This document shows positions 15,746-24,959 of a stretch of 32,344 nt of DNA, piece by piece (position 1 is the stretch's first letter; the number at the start of each line of letters is the position of its first letter). Source of the stretch: Leptospiraceae bacterium (GTDB taxonomy: Bacteria > Spirochaetota > Leptospiria > Leptospirales > Leptonemataceae); the NCBI GenBank assembly GCA_020441005.1, contig JAGRNA010000031.1, positions 1 to 32,344 on the forward strand. The letters run 5' to 3'. A program made the position numbers and the translations under genes. The notes beneath the pieces were generated by a model. It did no database searches. It saw only the letters and a program-made list of their open reading frames with translations, and had not been told where the DNA came from.

Positions 15746-16567
15746 TCAGTCCTGGCTGCCGTGATCCCGAATCTGGGACGTTGCTACTTCAATTTCGGTT
15801 CCCAGAGTATCGATCTGGTATACAAACAAATTATAAACCAGGTAGGTCGGAATTGCGATCAATAATCCAGCGGCGGTAGTAATCAGGGCTTCTTCCACAC
15901 CGCCGGCGAGGTCCTGGGCCGTCGGGGCCTTTTGGATGACGAATTGCAGAAAGCTGGCACGCATACCAACCACCGTGCCAAAAAAGCCCAACAAGGGGGC
16001 CAGGTTGCCAAAGTTGGCCAACAGATTCAGGCCGCGCTCCAGGCGACCCATCTCCACGGTCGCCCGCCGTTCAATGTCCTTCTCCAGTTGTTCCATGTCG
16101 TTCGGGTGGCGGGTCAGGCCCTGGCTCAGGATGCGGGCTATCAGACGCGAATCATTCATATATTCCTGACCCAGCTCGGCCAGACCAGTATGCGACAATT
16201 TGGTTAGAAATTCATCACTGAAGCCTTTGGTTGCCAGGTTTTGCTTGCGAAAATACAAAAACCGCTCAATCGCAAAAGCCAGGATGATGGTTGAGATCAA
16301 GGCCAGGCCAACCATGGTCCACCCGCCGCGCAGGATCAGGCCGATAATGCCTTCCGTCTGTCGATGAACCCCGTCCGCGTCTTGCGCCGTGGTGGCTACG
16401 TCTTTTTTGATAGCATCGGCCGGCGCCGTTTCATCCGATTTGTTCGCCGGAGTCTCGACGGTCTGCTGCTCCTCATTGACGGGCTGGGCTGGCAGGACAG
16501 CAGCATACACACTGCAAAAAAGCAGCGCCGGAACCATTATACGAGTGCCAACAGGCTTACTAAACAT
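15746..16567 (-). CDS. exbB: MotA/TolQ/ExbB proton-channel family protein
   Basis: This 273-residue inner-membrane protein starts with a cleavable signal-like segment (MVPALLFCSVYAAVLPAQP) and an acidic/polar periplasmic stretch to about 70. Three membrane segments follow: about 75-100, 187-210 (NLAPLLGFFGTVVGM) and 225-250 (EEALITTAAGLLIAIPTYLVYN). The LGFFGTVxGM and EAL.TTAAGL motifs are the ExbB/TolQ proton-channel signature. Having a signal sequence plus a periplasmic extension before TM1 is a known ExbB variant. It is the first gene of an operon with two exbD genes, a TonB-like gene and a CHAD-like gene. The divergent GGDEF gene shares the 120-bp upstream region. Confidence 0.92.
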   Translation of the reverse strand: MFSKPVGTRIMVPALLFCSVYAAVLPAQPVNEEQQTVETPANKSDETAPADAIKKDVATTAQDADGVHRQTEGIIGLILRGGWTMVGLALISTIILAFAIERFLYFRKQNLATKGFSDEFLTKLSHTGLAELGQEYMNDSRLIARILSQGLTRHPNDMEQLEKDIERRATVEMGRLERGLNLLANFGNLAPLLGFFGTVVGMRASFLQFVIQKAPTAQDLAGGVEEALITTAAGLLIAIPTYLVYNLFVYQIDTLGTEIEVATSQIRDHGSQD

Positions 16568-16634
16568 ACGAGCACAGAATCGAAGACCGGCCCGCTGTCC
16601 AGTCTAAAAACAGGGTTCCAATGTTACTTTTTGA

Positions 16635-16664
16635 TTGCCAGCCAGTCCGGCGCGCCGTTTATAT
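16635..16664 (+). promoter_or_regulatory. Candidate promoter for the GAF-GGDEF gene
   Basis: TTGCCA (16635-16640, five of six to consensus) and TTATAT (16659-16664) are 18 bases apart, ending 23 bases before the ATG. TATATG, shifted by one, would serve with a 19-base spacer. Confidence 0.3.
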
Positions 16665-16687
16665 GTTCTCAATACAAGAGTATTCTA

Positions 16688-17737
16688 ATGACTGAAATCC
16701 CGGCTGAAATCCAGCAATACGAAAAAAAAATCTATGACTTGCGCCAATTGCTTGAAATTTCGCGGGCCCTGAATTCGACCCTGGATTACCAATACTTGAT
16801 CCAGGCGGTGCTTGATATGTGTCTGGCACAAGTGCAGACGCTCAGTGCGGCCCTTTTCCTGACGCCCGAAATGGACTCGGATATGATTACGCTGGTAGCC
16901 GGCTATAAGGGTTTTGACCTGCAACGTCCAATCGAGGACTATCACATTTCACTCGACTCGCCCATGCTGGAGTTTTTTGAGCATTCCAAGAAGGCGATGA
17001 CAGTCGATCAGCTGGACCAGAAAATTGGCGATATACCTTCCCTGGCACTGGTGCGCGAGATGGGAGCCGAGCTGATTGTGCCGGTGAAAGCCAAGGGCAA
17101 GGTGATGGGTCTGATTGTTCTGGGGGAGAAGGTCGTTGGCGGCGAGTACCCCGACTCGGAATGCAATTTTCTGGTGGATTTGGCCTCCCTGGGGGGTGTG
17201 GCAGTAGACAATGCCCGCCTGTACGAGCGTGCCACGGTCGATATGATGACCAGCCTCAAGAACCATGCCTATTTTCAGTCCCGATTCAGGGAAGAGCGCG
17301 AGCGGGCCTTGCGGCGCAAGCTGCCTTTAGCCTTGCTGCTAACGGATGTTGACAAGTTCAAAAACTTCAACGATACCCACGGTCATCAGGCCGGGGATGA
17401 AGTCTTGAAGGCCGTTGCCAGGGTCCTGATCGATAGCGCCCGGTCGGTAGATACTCCCGCCCGTTACGGTGGGGAGGAATTTTGCGTATTAATGCCCGGA
17501 GCGGACGCGGATCGCGCCATGGAAATGGCAGAAAAGATCAGATCCAGCGTGCAGGGTATGACCGTTGTGCATGAAGGCAAGGAAATGAAGGTTACCCTGT
17601 CTATTGGCGTCTCTGTACTGGATCCGGACGAGGACCAAAGAACGAACAAGAATATGATCGAACGATCGGATAAAGCCCTGTATGCCTGCAAGCATGGCGG
17701 TCGCAACCAGGTGCAATTCTACCAAAAAGGGATGTAA
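16688..17737 (+). CDS. GAF-GGDEF diguanylate cyclase
   Basis: The protein is 349 residues and cytoplasmic. A short coiled start leads into a GAF domain (about 21-180), then a GGDEF domain (about 185-345). The active-site loop reads RYGGEEF (GGEEF at 261-265), metal-binding D220 is in place, and RSVD (252-255) lies five residues before GGEEF. That is the inhibitory I-site, so product-inhibited synthesis of c-di-GMP is expected. The GAF ligand is unknown. ATG 16688 has AAGAG about eight bases upstream; an upstream in-frame extension to 16364 overlaps the divergent exbB and is rejected. Confidence 0.93.
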   Translation: MTEIPAEIQQYEKKIYDLRQLLEISRALNSTLDYQYLIQAVLDMCLAQVQTLSAALFLTPEMDSDMITLVAGYKGFDLQRPIEDYHISLDSPMLEFFEHSKKAMTVDQLDQKIGDIPSLALVREMGAELIVPVKAKGKVMGLIVLGEKVVGGEYPDSECNFLVDLASLGGVAVDNARLYERATVDMMTSLKNHAYFQSRFREERERALRRKLPLALLLTDVDKFKNFNDTHGHQAGDEVLKAVARVLIDSARSVDTPARYGGEEFCVLMPGADADRAMEMAEKIRSSVQGMTVVHEGKEMKVTLSIGVSVLDPDEDQRTNKNMIERSDKALYACKHGGRNQVQFYQKGM

Positions 17738-18087
17738 GGCATTAAAAGAGTTTTACTGCCGGTCGATACTATGTAGCAGGGCCGGATCACTGCGATTCAT
17801 ATCTAAAGCGATTCGCTCGTTCAGAGCTCAAAACAACGCCCGAAACCCTGCTGGACACGGGGTTCCGGCTGACGGGATGAGTACTACTGAACGGTGCCTG
17901 GAAGTAAAAACAGAAAGATACGATTACATAAATATGAATCCAGTGCGATGGTAAGTAGCCAGCATGCTGTATGTGCATTCCTGCCGGTGGATCGTTTGCC
18001 ACCTGGGAAGTGAATGGGAGCTTGTCAGCTGGCTGCAACGCCTGGGAAAAACACGAATGACCAACCCGGTGACCAGGGAGGGTCATA
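17738..18087. other. Intergenic region, nothing recognised
   Basis: These 350 bases between the diguanylate cyclase and the small gene at 18088 contain only short open frames without ribosome-binding sites. One weak hairpin (AACCC / GGGGTT, about 17850-17870) is present, with no T-run after it. Confidence 0.35.
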
Positions 18088-18342
18088 ATGTCAACAGTAT
18101 TAGAAACAAAACAATGGGAGCAATCCCTGGAGCTGGAGTCTCTACAGGACCAAATTGCCATCCAGCTGGCCACAGATCCAGCCGATTTGATCTATGCCCT
18201 GGAAGCCGATCAAACTGATATGCGATTGCCTTGTATAACCGAGCTTCGGCCGGCAGATCAAAAAAGCGGGGTCCTTTTTCGCGATTGTTTGATTGATTAC
18301 ACCAGTTGCTCCGTGCAGAACTGCGTCCGCAAACTGGTCTAA
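18088..18342 (+). CDS. Small protein of unknown function, 84 residues
   Basis: I do not recognise this protein. It is acidic, Leu/Gln/Asp-rich in its first half (LESLQDQIAIQLATDPADLI, likely helical) and ends with three cysteines (C49, C66, C73, C79 in total). It has no signal peptide or membrane segment. The main evidence for coding is the translation start: AGGGAGG stands five bases before the ATG, among the best ribosome-binding sites in the window. It ends 24 bp before the 3' end of the oppositely oriented tRNA-Leu. Length alone would not support it, and a chance frame remains possible. Confidence 0.5.
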   Translation: MSTVLETKQWEQSLELESLQDQIAIQLATDPADLIYALEADQTDMRLPCITELRPADQKSGVLFRDCLIDYTSCSVQNCVRKLV

Positions 18343-18366
18343 CAACACCCAGGGCGTTAGTGCAAG

Positions 18367-18453
18367 TGGTACCGATGGTCGGACTTGAACCGACAAGGGA
18401 TTGCTCCCGGCGGATTTTGAATCCGCTGCGTCTACCAATTCCGCCACATCGGC
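18367..18453 (-). tRNA. tRNA-Leu (anticodon CAA)
   Basis: On the minus strand the 87-base sequence folds as a class II tRNA with encoded CCA (18369-18367). Acceptor arm GCCGATG / CATCGGT, anticodon stem GCGGA / TCCGC with loop TTCAAAA (anticodon CAA, codon UUG), a variable arm GGGAGCAATCCC and T-arm GTCGGTTCAAGTCCGAC are all present. The long variable arm and the GCGGAATTGGTAGACGC D-region are typical of tRNA-Leu. The first pair is a G-U wobble. Confidence 0.96.
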
Positions 18454-18509
18454 TTGCACAGTAGACGGCCACTTTCTGTCCAAAATCAATTCTGTAAACT
18501 CAAAAACGA

Positions 18510-19235
18510 ATGATTTTCTATCGACCAACACTTGAGCCGGATTCGGTTGTAAAACTAAGTCGATCGGAAGTGCAGCATTGTCGGGCCCTGCGGTTGGAGA
18601 ATGGAGCGGAATTGCTGGTTTCAGATGGTTGGAACCAATACGCCCATATTCAACTGGAAATTCCCGCCTGGCAATTCCGGATAGAAAAGCTGCTTCCCAT
18701 TCCGTCCGCTAGCGAACCGGCCATCAGAATTGTCTCCGCCCTGCCAGCCGGCCAAAGACTGGATTGGCTGTTACAAAAGGCAACCGAGCTGGGCATGGCT
18801 GATTTTCAGCCCATACACTGGCAGCGCAGCGATCGCCAGAACTATAATATGGCCCGTATGCGCCGGATCCTGGAGTCAGCCGGTAGTCAGAGCGGACGGT
18901 TGCGTCTACCTGGTTTGCAAACGCTTGTCAAAGCTAGTGACTGGCTCGCGGACGCCAGGAATCCGTCAAATGATTCTGGCTTGCACCGGGTATGGCTGCA
19001 CCCAAGGGCTGAAATTTCCTTTGGAGCCTGGCACCAGACGGTCTCGGCGGAGCTGGATCATAATGCCCTGCTTGAGATCTGGATCGGCCCGGAGGGCGGA
19101 TTCTCGAGCGCCGAATGTCGCTTATTTGCGGAGCGACGCATTCCGTCTGCACACCTGGGCAATTATATTTTACGGGTTGAAACGGCGGTGTTAGCGGCCC
19201 TGGCTGTGTGCGCAGCCGGCTGTTCAGGCATGTAG
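18510..19235 (+). CDS. rsmE: 16S rRNA m3U1498 methyltransferase
   Basis: This SPOUT-class (trefoil-knot) methyltransferase N3-methylates U1498 of 16S rRNA using S-adenosylmethionine. At 241 residues it has normal length. The signatures are [15 protein letters not shown] (about 88-102), [11 protein letters not shown] (about 192-202) and the knot motif [11 protein letters not shown] near the C-terminus. An N-terminal PUA-like domain precedes ([18 protein letters not shown]). ATG 18510 lacks a strong ribosome-binding site, but the N-terminal MxFYRP start is normal for RsmE. The stop overlaps the convergent lpd by 12 bp. Confidence 0.95.
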   Translation: MIFYRPTLEPDSVVKLSRSEVQHCRALRLENGAELLVSDGWNQYAHIQLEIPAWQFRIEKLLPIPSASEPAIRIVSALPAGQRLDWLLQKATELGMADFQPIHWQRSDRQNYNMARMRRILESAGSQSGRLRLPGLQTLVKASDWLADARNPSNDSGLHRVWLHPRAEISFGAWHQTVSAELDHNALLEIWIGPEGGFSSAECRLFAERRIPSAHLGNYILRVETAVLAALAVCAAGCSGM

Positions 19236-20651
19236 CGCCCGCCGATCGACGGCCAGGGCGGCTTCTTTCATGACTTCGGCCAGCGTAGGGTGAGCATGAA
19301 AACTGCGCGCAATGTCTTCCGCTGCCGCTCCAAATTCGATTGCAATCACCGCCTCGGCAATCAACTCCGAAGCTCCGGGGCCAACAATTGCAATGCCAAG
19401 CAACTCGTCGGTTTCTTTATGAGCCAGGATCTTGACTTGTCCGTCTCCTGCTCCCATCGCCTTGGCGCGCCCGTTCGGTCGAAATAAAAATTTGCCAGAA
19501 TTGTAGGGAATACCGGCCGCCTTCAGTTCATCCTCCCCCTTGCCAACCCAGGCAATTTCGGGCCAGGAATATACGACGAAGGGCACTGCATTGTAATTCA
19601 CATGGCCCGATTTGCCGGCCAGGTCTTCCGCGATTTTGACGCCTTCCTCCTCGGCTTTGTGAGCCAGCATGGGTCCGTCAATCACATCGCCTATGGCGTA
19701 GATCAGCGGATTGCTGGTTTGCAAACTATGGCCATCAACCGCCACCCGTCCGCGCTCTGTCAGCTTTACGCCCACGGACTCCAGGTTCAGCTTGTCTGTG
19801 AAGGGCCTGCGACCGACTGCAACAAGCAATTTATCTGCTATAATGGGTGCGGCTTCTTTGTCATCTTTATCAACGATTTTAATTTCGACCTGGCCTTTTT
19901 TGTTCTCGGCGCCGACAACCTTGTGTTCAAATAGAAACTCCAGACCCTGTTGTTTGAATAGTCGCAATGCCAGTTCACGCATTTGGCGATCCAGACCCAT
20001 CAGAATGCCTGGCAAGAGCTCTATCACCGTGACCCTGGCCCCCAGCCGCTTCCACACCGATCCCAGTTCCAGGCCGATGACTCCGCCGCCGATAATGACC
20101 AGGTGCTCTGGAACTTTCTGCAGGGCGATGGCGTGATCGGAGGTAATAATGTGTTCTCCATCCACCTCCAGACCGGGCAGTGGAATCACTTCGGAGCCGG
20201 TGGCGATAACGACCTTGCCGGCCTGCGCCACTGCGCTGCCATTCTGTCCCTCGACTTGAATCTGGACCTGTCCATCCTTTTGGCCGATAAAGCTGCCTGT
20301 GCCGCGCAGGACAGTGATCTTGTTTTTTTTCATCAAGAAGTCAAGCCCATCGGTCAGCTCTTTAACAATACCGGTCTTGCGATCCATCATGGCTTTCAGG
20401 TTGAGGCGCGGTTTTTCAACCTCGATTCCGTGCTCCGTCAATCCTTCCATCAGATCATGATAACGATGAGAGGAGTCCAAAAGGGCCTTGGATGGTATGC
20501 AACCGACATTGACACAGGTGCCGCCGATCGTAGCGCGTTTTTCTACAAGCGCAGTTTTTAATCCCAGCTGCGATGCGCGAATCGCACACACATATCCACC
20601 CGGACCACCGCCAAGGACGATTAAATCAAACTGTTGCGTTTCAGGTGCCAT
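19224..20651 (-). CDS. lpdA: Dihydrolipoyl dehydrogenase (E3)
   Basis: This 475-residue FAD-dependent enzyme reoxidises dihydrolipoyl groups of the 2-oxo acid dehydrogenase complexes with NAD+. The Rossmann FAD site VLGGGPGGY (12-20) and redox-active disulfide C46/C51 in [13 protein letters not shown] are clear. The NAD site is [16 protein letters not shown], and the C-terminal catalytic pair is H454/E459 in [10 protein letters not shown]. It is the last gene of a minus-strand run behind glycogen synthase and a GNAT protein, about 4.3 kb from sucAB rather than with them. It probably serves SucAB and possibly other complexes elsewhere in the genome. Confidence 0.97.
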   Translation of the reverse strand: MAPETQQFDLIVLGGGPGGYVCAIRASQLGLKTALVEKRATIGGTCVNVGCIPSKALLDSSHRYHDLMEGLTEHGIEVEKPRLNLKAMMDRKTGIVKELTDGLDFLMKKNKITVLRGTGSFIGQKDGQVQIQVEGQNGSAVAQAGKVVIATGSEVIPLPGLEVDGEHIITSDHAIALQKVPEHLVIIGGGVIGLELGSVWKRLGARVTVIELLPGILMGLDRQMRELALRLFKQQGLEFLFEHKVVGAENKKGQVEIKIVDKDDKEAAPIIADKLLVAVGRRPFTDKLNLESVGVKLTERGRVAVDGHSLQTSNPLIYAIGDVIDGPMLAHKAEEEGVKIAEDLAGKSGHVNYNAVPFVVYSWPEIAWVGKGEDELKAAGIPYNSGKFLFRPNGRAKAMGAGDGQVKILAHKETDELLGIAIVGPGASELIAEAVIAIEFGAAAEDIARSFHAHPTLAEVMKEAALAVDRRALHA

Positions 20652-20675
20652 AGAAAAGCAAAGCCGGGAACCAGG

Positions 20676-21224
20676 TCAGCTGTCGAGTTCTTTTTGCGTC
20701 TGCTGCGCCAGGCGGTAGCGCATGCGATCGTTTTGCAGTTCCACACCGTTACGTACCAGCTGGTTTGTGTGGTGCCATTGAAAACCAAAATTCTCGAATA
20801 AAGACCGGGCCGCCCTGGAAACATCGCTAAAACAAGAGTGGTAATGGCCGTTTGTGGCCTGATTGATGGCGTATTGCAGTAATCGGCCGCCCAGTCCCTG
20901 GCGTTGCCAAACCGGATCAACATACAAGCAGTCAATATACAATCCCGGCACCGGAATTTGTTCTGTGTCATCTGATCTGGGCTGATAGCTCAGAAAGGCG
21001 CAATACGCCGATCCAAAGCGGATGACCCGGGTTTGATATTCCTGCAAACGCTGGCGCCAATGTGTGCTGCTATAGACCGCCGGTGCCCACGCAAGCCGCT
21101 CCGAGCGCGAATAGAAACGGTCCGGTATTGCGTGCACTGCAGCTAAGAAAATGCGCGCGATTTCGTCTGCCTGCCGCTCATCCCATGCCACAATCTCTGC
21201 GGAGCATTCATATTTCGCAACCAT
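20676..21224 (-). CDS. GNAT-family N-acetyltransferase
   Basis: The protein is 182 residues with GNAT layout. The core strand and acetyl-CoA-binding loop read LYIDCLYVDPVWQRQGLGGR (about 95-114), where QRQGLG is the R/Q-x-x-G-x-G/A pyrophosphate loop. The C-terminal motif is VSRAARSLFENFGFQ (about 140-154), as in acetyltransferases of small molecules or protein N-termini. The substrate cannot be inferred. It lies 26 bp after glycogen synthase and 24 bp before lpdA, so the three genes are probably one transcript; there is no obvious metabolic link. Confidence 0.85.
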   Translation of the reverse strand: MVAKYECSAEIVAWDERQADEIARIFLAAVHAIPDRFYSRSERLAWAPAVYSSTHWRQRLQEYQTRVIRFGSAYCAFLSYQPRSDDTEQIPVPGLYIDCLYVDPVWQRQGLGGRLLQYAINQATNGHYHSCFSDVSRAARSLFENFGFQWHHTNQLVRNGVELQNDRMRYRLAQQTQKELDS

Positions 21225-21250
21225 CGCTAAAGGGCTAAAAATGTGCAGTA

Positions 21251-23065
21251 TTAGTTGTAGAGCGCTTTTTGGTAGGCATTTTTATAAAACTCGATCATAT
21301 GATCCCAGCTGAATTGATCTGCCATCCGTTCCACATCGTTGCGCATTTCAATCCTTTCCCTGCGGTTCAGCTGCGCAAAGTCGTATAGATGTCTGGTGAG
21401 AGCTTCGATGCTTTGCTCATTGGCTGTATTATGGCGCTTCAGAACGTAGATGCCATTCTCCCCCGGGTCGGAAATGTTCTCTTTTACATAGGTGCCAAAT
21501 CCGCTCAGGTCCGAGGTGACGGTGGGAACCCCCAGAGCAATGCATTCCAGCGGAGTATAACCCCAGGGCTCATAATAACTGGGAAACACCCCCAGATGAC
21601 AACCACGCACAAACTCGTCGTAATCCAGGCCCAGCAAGGGTATGGTGGCTTTGATAAAGCGGGGATGAAAAACGACCTTTACCGGATCATCTTCCCGGTT
21701 TATCAGATCTCGGTGGCGCAGATGGCGCAGCACCGGATCTGACAAATGGTGGACCATATCATGGGTAACAATATTGGGCAGTGTGTCGCTCTTCATACTG
21801 AGCATTGTGCGTTTGATGCGCGTCTGGTATTCCGGCGGCATGAATTCATCATAATCCGGCATGCGACCGACAGCCACCGCTGCCAGCAGGCGTTCCATGG
21901 CCCCTTCCTGGATTGTGGAACACATCTTCTTTAGTTCGTCGAACATAATGCGTTTATGCAACGTGCCCACATTGACATTATAAACTTCTGCCTGGGTAAT
22001 GATAAAAGCGACAACTGTCATGGGGCTGTCTGCCTGCTTCAGCATTTGATTCAGACGATACAGGCTTTCAATAAAGATGTCCATCCCCTTGTTGTTGTAT
22101 TCATAACGACCGCTGACAAACAGGTACAGGGTCTGGTCCAGGTCAAATTTATAACTGGGAAAGAAGTGCCCCATTACAAATTCATGAATCTTGTTTTTAT
22201 ACTGATTGTGCAGGTTTTGAAATTCATGCATCGCTGTGAAGCGCTGCACATTCAATCCATTGGGCAGCAGGATGTCCGGCTTTCGACCGCAGATTCGTTC
22301 CGCTTCCCAGGCGGTAATCTCACTGATGGTGGTAAACAGGGTGGCGCTTTGAGCGGCTGTGCGCTCTATCGAGTGCCGATGAAAAATGCTATAATGCCGC
22401 GCCATATCTTCTACATTGATTTGATCCAGTATTTGGTAGAAGCGCGGGTTATCGCTGGCCATGTAACGTCCGAGCAGGGTCGCATGCGTGGTAAAGATTG
22501 TCTTCATCGGCAACCGCAGATGACGAATGCGCGGTAACACAACAGCGGCCTGCCATTCATGAAACTGGGCCAATACGGGCCGATCCTTGATCGATGCTGT
22601 CAAGGCCTTGAAAAAATCGGCGAGACAAAATCCGAAGGCAACCGCACGGTCCATTTCCACGTCACCCTCCGGCGTGGCAATGCCATTGTCTTTCCATAGC
22701 AGATACTTGTCTGTAATCAGCTGGTTGAAGCGGCTTTGATAATCAAAGAGGATGACTCTGGGCTGGCCGCTGATCATCCAGCGTCCATGCACCACCGCGA
22801 GTCCATTCCTGCGCAGCTCCGTCAGCGCTTGTTCGTAGACGGGTGGAGCTGGTACTTCCTCAAATTCCACTGCGGCCTGTTCTGCATTGTAGGGCCCCAG
22901 CAGACAATAGTTCTCGCCAAAGTTTTGCTGCATGGTGGCAGCCTTGGTTTTGATTACTGTATAAATACCACCCACCTGATTGCATACCTCCCAGGCGGCT
23001 TCAAATAACAGAGTTTGCTCTCCCAAAATTGATGGTATGGGGTCCCGACGTCCAGTATGCGGCAT
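21251..23065 (-). CDS. GT3-family glycogen synthase (eukaryote-type)
   Basis: This protein resembles the fungal/animal glycogen synthase family GT3 (Pfam PF05693), not the bacterial ADP-glucose GlgA of GT5. Hallmarks are FEAAWEVCNQVGGIYTVIKT at the N-terminus, LFVSGRYEYNNKGMDIFIES in the middle and VFPSYYEPWGYTPLECIALG, then PTVTSDLSGFG, at the catalytic C-terminal domain. Members transfer glucose from UDP-glucose to glycogen, and bacterial GT3 enzymes lack the N- and C-terminal phospho-regulatory tails, as here. The donor is inferred from the family. ATG 23065 gives 604 residues; an in-frame TTG at 23095 with GGAAAG upstream would add ten. The GNAT gene follows 26 bp later. Confidence 0.92.
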   Translation of the reverse strand: MPHTGRRDPIPSILGEQTLLFEAAWEVCNQVGGIYTVIKTKAATMQQNFGENYCLLGPYNAEQAAVEFEEVPAPPVYEQALTELRRNGLAVVHGRWMISGQPRVILFDYQSRFNQLITDKYLLWKDNGIATPEGDVEMDRAVAFGFCLADFFKALTASIKDRPVLAQFHEWQAAVVLPRIRHLRLPMKTIFTTHATLLGRYMASDNPRFYQILDQINVEDMARHYSIFHRHSIERTAAQSATLFTTISEITAWEAERICGRKPDILLPNGLNVQRFTAMHEFQNLHNQYKNKIHEFVMGHFFPSYKFDLDQTLYLFVSGRYEYNNKGMDIFIESLYRLNQMLKQADSPMTVVAFIITQAEVYNVNVGTLHKRIMFDELKKMCSTIQEGAMERLLAAVAVGRMPDYDEFMPPEYQTRIKRTMLSMKSDTLPNIVTHDMVHHLSDPVLRHLRHRDLINREDDPVKVVFHPRFIKATIPLLGLDYDEFVRGCHLGVFPSYYEPWGYTPLECIALGVPTVTSDLSGFGTYVKENISDPGENGIYVLKRHNTANEQSIEALTRHLYDFAQLNRRERIEMRNDVERMADQFSWDHMIEFYKNAYQKALYN

Positions 23066-23177
23066 TTGGACATCGTATTTCAAGGCCCCTGCCAAGGCGA
23101 CAATCTTTCCGATGGGGCCTGGCAGGAGGGCGGTTCACACTTGTCAGCGCAGTTTGCAGTTATAGACTGGTAGTAAA

Positions 23178-24266
23178 ATGGAGCTCAAATACAAAGCCTA
23201 TGGCCTTAATTCTGAAAATGATTTAATCGTTCTGGATCAGCGCCGTTTGCCGCATGCCCGGGAGTTTGTCACAATCAGGACCGCACCACAAGCGGCCGAG
23301 GCGATCCGCGACATGACGGTCAGAGGGGCCGGTACGCTCGCCGCGGTCGCTGCTTTCGGGGTGTATTTATCTTCCCGTGAACATCAGGGGCGCACCCGGT
23401 TGGTCATGCCTGAGATACGGGAACTGGAGCATGCCCGGCCCACAGCTGTCAATCTGCGCTGGGCGGTGCAGCGCATGCTACGCCGACTGGCCGAATATGA
23501 AGGCGCGGAGCATACCCGAGCGGCTTTGGAAGAGGCGATAGCCATTAGTGATGAGGACGTAATCAAGACCCGTCGAATTGGCCAGTTTGGTTTCGAATTA
23601 ATGCGTGAGGTGCAGGAGCACCATGGGACAGGCGAGATTCAGGTCCTGACCCATTGCAATGCGGGTTGGCTCGGGATTAGCGATCTGGGAACTGCCCTGG
23701 CGCCGGTCTATCTGGCCCACCAGGCTGGCATGCGGGTGCATGTATGGGTGGAGGAAACAAGACCGCGTAATCAGGGCGCGTTGACTGCCTGGGAGTTGGC
23801 AAAGGCCGGCATACCCTGCACGTACATTGTTGATAATGCCGGTGGGCTTGTAATGCAACAGGGTAAGGTCCATATTGTTTTTGTGGGTGCCGATCGCGTC
23901 AGTCAAAATGGCGATGTGGCTAATAAAATCGGGACCTACCAGAAAGCACTGGCCGCTTTTGATAATAATATACCCTTCTATGTAAATTTACCTATCGCGA
24001 GCATTGACTTTGAGTTGCAGTCTGGTTCTGATATACCTATTGAAACCAGGTCGGATGCCGAAATCCGCTGCGTCAGCGGTATTGTTAGCGAGCCAGAGCA
24101 GGTGCAAGGGGCTCAGGGGCGCGTGCAGATATTTTCTGCGGAGCAGATGGTCTATAATCCGGGATTTGATATTACGCCAGCACGTCTGGTCAGCGGCTTG
24201 ATCACCGAGGCCGGTGTGATTCCGGCTCGTACGGCTGAAATTATGAGCCTGGCCAGGCAACCTTAG
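23178..24266 (+). CDS. mtnA: Methylthioribose-1-phosphate isomerase (or 5-deoxyribose-1-phosphate isomerase)
   Basis: This 362-residue enzyme converts methylthioribose 1-phosphate to methylthioribulose 1-phosphate in methionine salvage. Catalytic C160 lies in LTHCNAG and D239 in VGADRVSQNGDVANKIGTY. The sugar-phosphate site ETRPRNQGALTAWEL is intact. The usual RGAPAIG loop reads RGAGTLA (49-55), a noticeable departure that also raises the possibility of a 5-deoxyribose-1-phosphate isomerase. A class II aldolase starts 9 bp downstream on the same strand; the context fits either methionine salvage or the dihydroxyacetone-phosphate shunt. Confidence 0.92.
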   Translation: MELKYKAYGLNSENDLIVLDQRRLPHAREFVTIRTAPQAAEAIRDMTVRGAGTLAAVAAFGVYLSSREHQGRTRLVMPEIRELEHARPTAVNLRWAVQRMLRRLAEYEGAEHTRAALEEAIAISDEDVIKTRRIGQFGFELMREVQEHHGTGEIQVLTHCNAGWLGISDLGTALAPVYLAHQAGMRVHVWVEETRPRNQGALTAWELAKAGIPCTYIVDNAGGLVMQQGKVHIVFVGADRVSQNGDVANKIGTYQKALAAFDNNIPFYVNLPIASIDFELQSGSDIPIETRSDAEIRCVSGIVSEPEQVQGAQGRVQIFSAEQMVYNPGFDITPARLVSGLITEAGVIPARTAEIMSLARQP

Positions 24267-24275
24267 GGTATTCGT

Positions 24276-24959
24276 ATGGGGGCAAAGGAAGGTATTATCA
24301 AGTTTCGCTACGACCATACCCGGACGGAGCTGCCACCGGTATTCGAATCGAAAGTCGCAGAACTGGAAGCGGCGCGCTCTGTGCTGCATCAAAAAAAATA
24401 CATTGGCCTCGACTCCAATGGAATGGGTTACGGTAACCTGAGTGTTCGTATCGATGCGCACATGGACTCGCTGCATACCTTTGCAGACTGTGCGCCTTCA
24501 TTGCAAGGTGGCTTTCTGATCAGCGGCTCGCAAACAGCGCATTTAACGAAGCTCACCCGGGATCACTATGTGTTGGTACAGGCTTTTAGTCTGGGGGATT
24601 TTTATTTACAGGCCTGCGGCGCCGCGACACCATCCAGTGAAAGCCTGAGTCACGCGGCTGTGTACCTGATTGATCCTGATGTGCGGGCCATCATCCACAT
24701 TCACAAACCGGATCTTTGGCAGTACATGCTAGACCATGCCTATCCGGCAACCGGTGCCGTGGACTATGGGAGTATGGAAATGGCTCAGGCTGTGCAACGC
24801 TTGTTTGATGAGGGCGCATTCCGCGAACACCGGGCGCTGGTTATGGATGGTCATTTTGGCGGGGTGATCGGTTTTGGATCCGACCCGCAGAATGCCTTGC
24901 AGTGTATTCTGGATCTCGAACGCGTCTACGATTTGGCGCATCGATCAGATAGCGAGTAA
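24276..24959 (+). CDS. Class II aldolase/adducin-family protein, partner of MtnA
   Basis: The fold signatures are GYGNLSVRI (51-59), [14 protein letters not shown] (80-93), [12 protein letters not shown] (119-130), the metal site [10 protein letters not shown] with H141/H143, and [12 protein letters not shown] with H193. Acidic E122 is well placed as the general acid-base. MtnB, the methylthioribulose-1-phosphate dehydratase, and the aldolase of the dihydroxyacetone-phosphate shunt both belong here. The NGMGYGNLS and ISGSQT forms are not the standard MtnB consensus, so I leave the reaction open. It is probably co-transcribed with mtnA (9-bp gap, AGGG ahead of ATG). Its stop overlaps the convergent sucB by 15 bp. 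Confidence 0.8.
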   Translation: MGAKEGIIKFRYDHTRTELPPVFESKVAELEAARSVLHQKKYIGLDSNGMGYGNLSVRIDAHMDSLHTFADCAPSLQGGFLISGSQTAHLTKLTRDHYVLVQAFSLGDFYLQACGAATPSSESLSHAAVYLIDPDVRAIIHIHKPDLWQYMLDHAYPATGAVDYGSMEMAQAVQRLFDEGAFREHRALVMDGHFGGVIGFGSDPQNALQCILDLERVYDLAHRSDSE

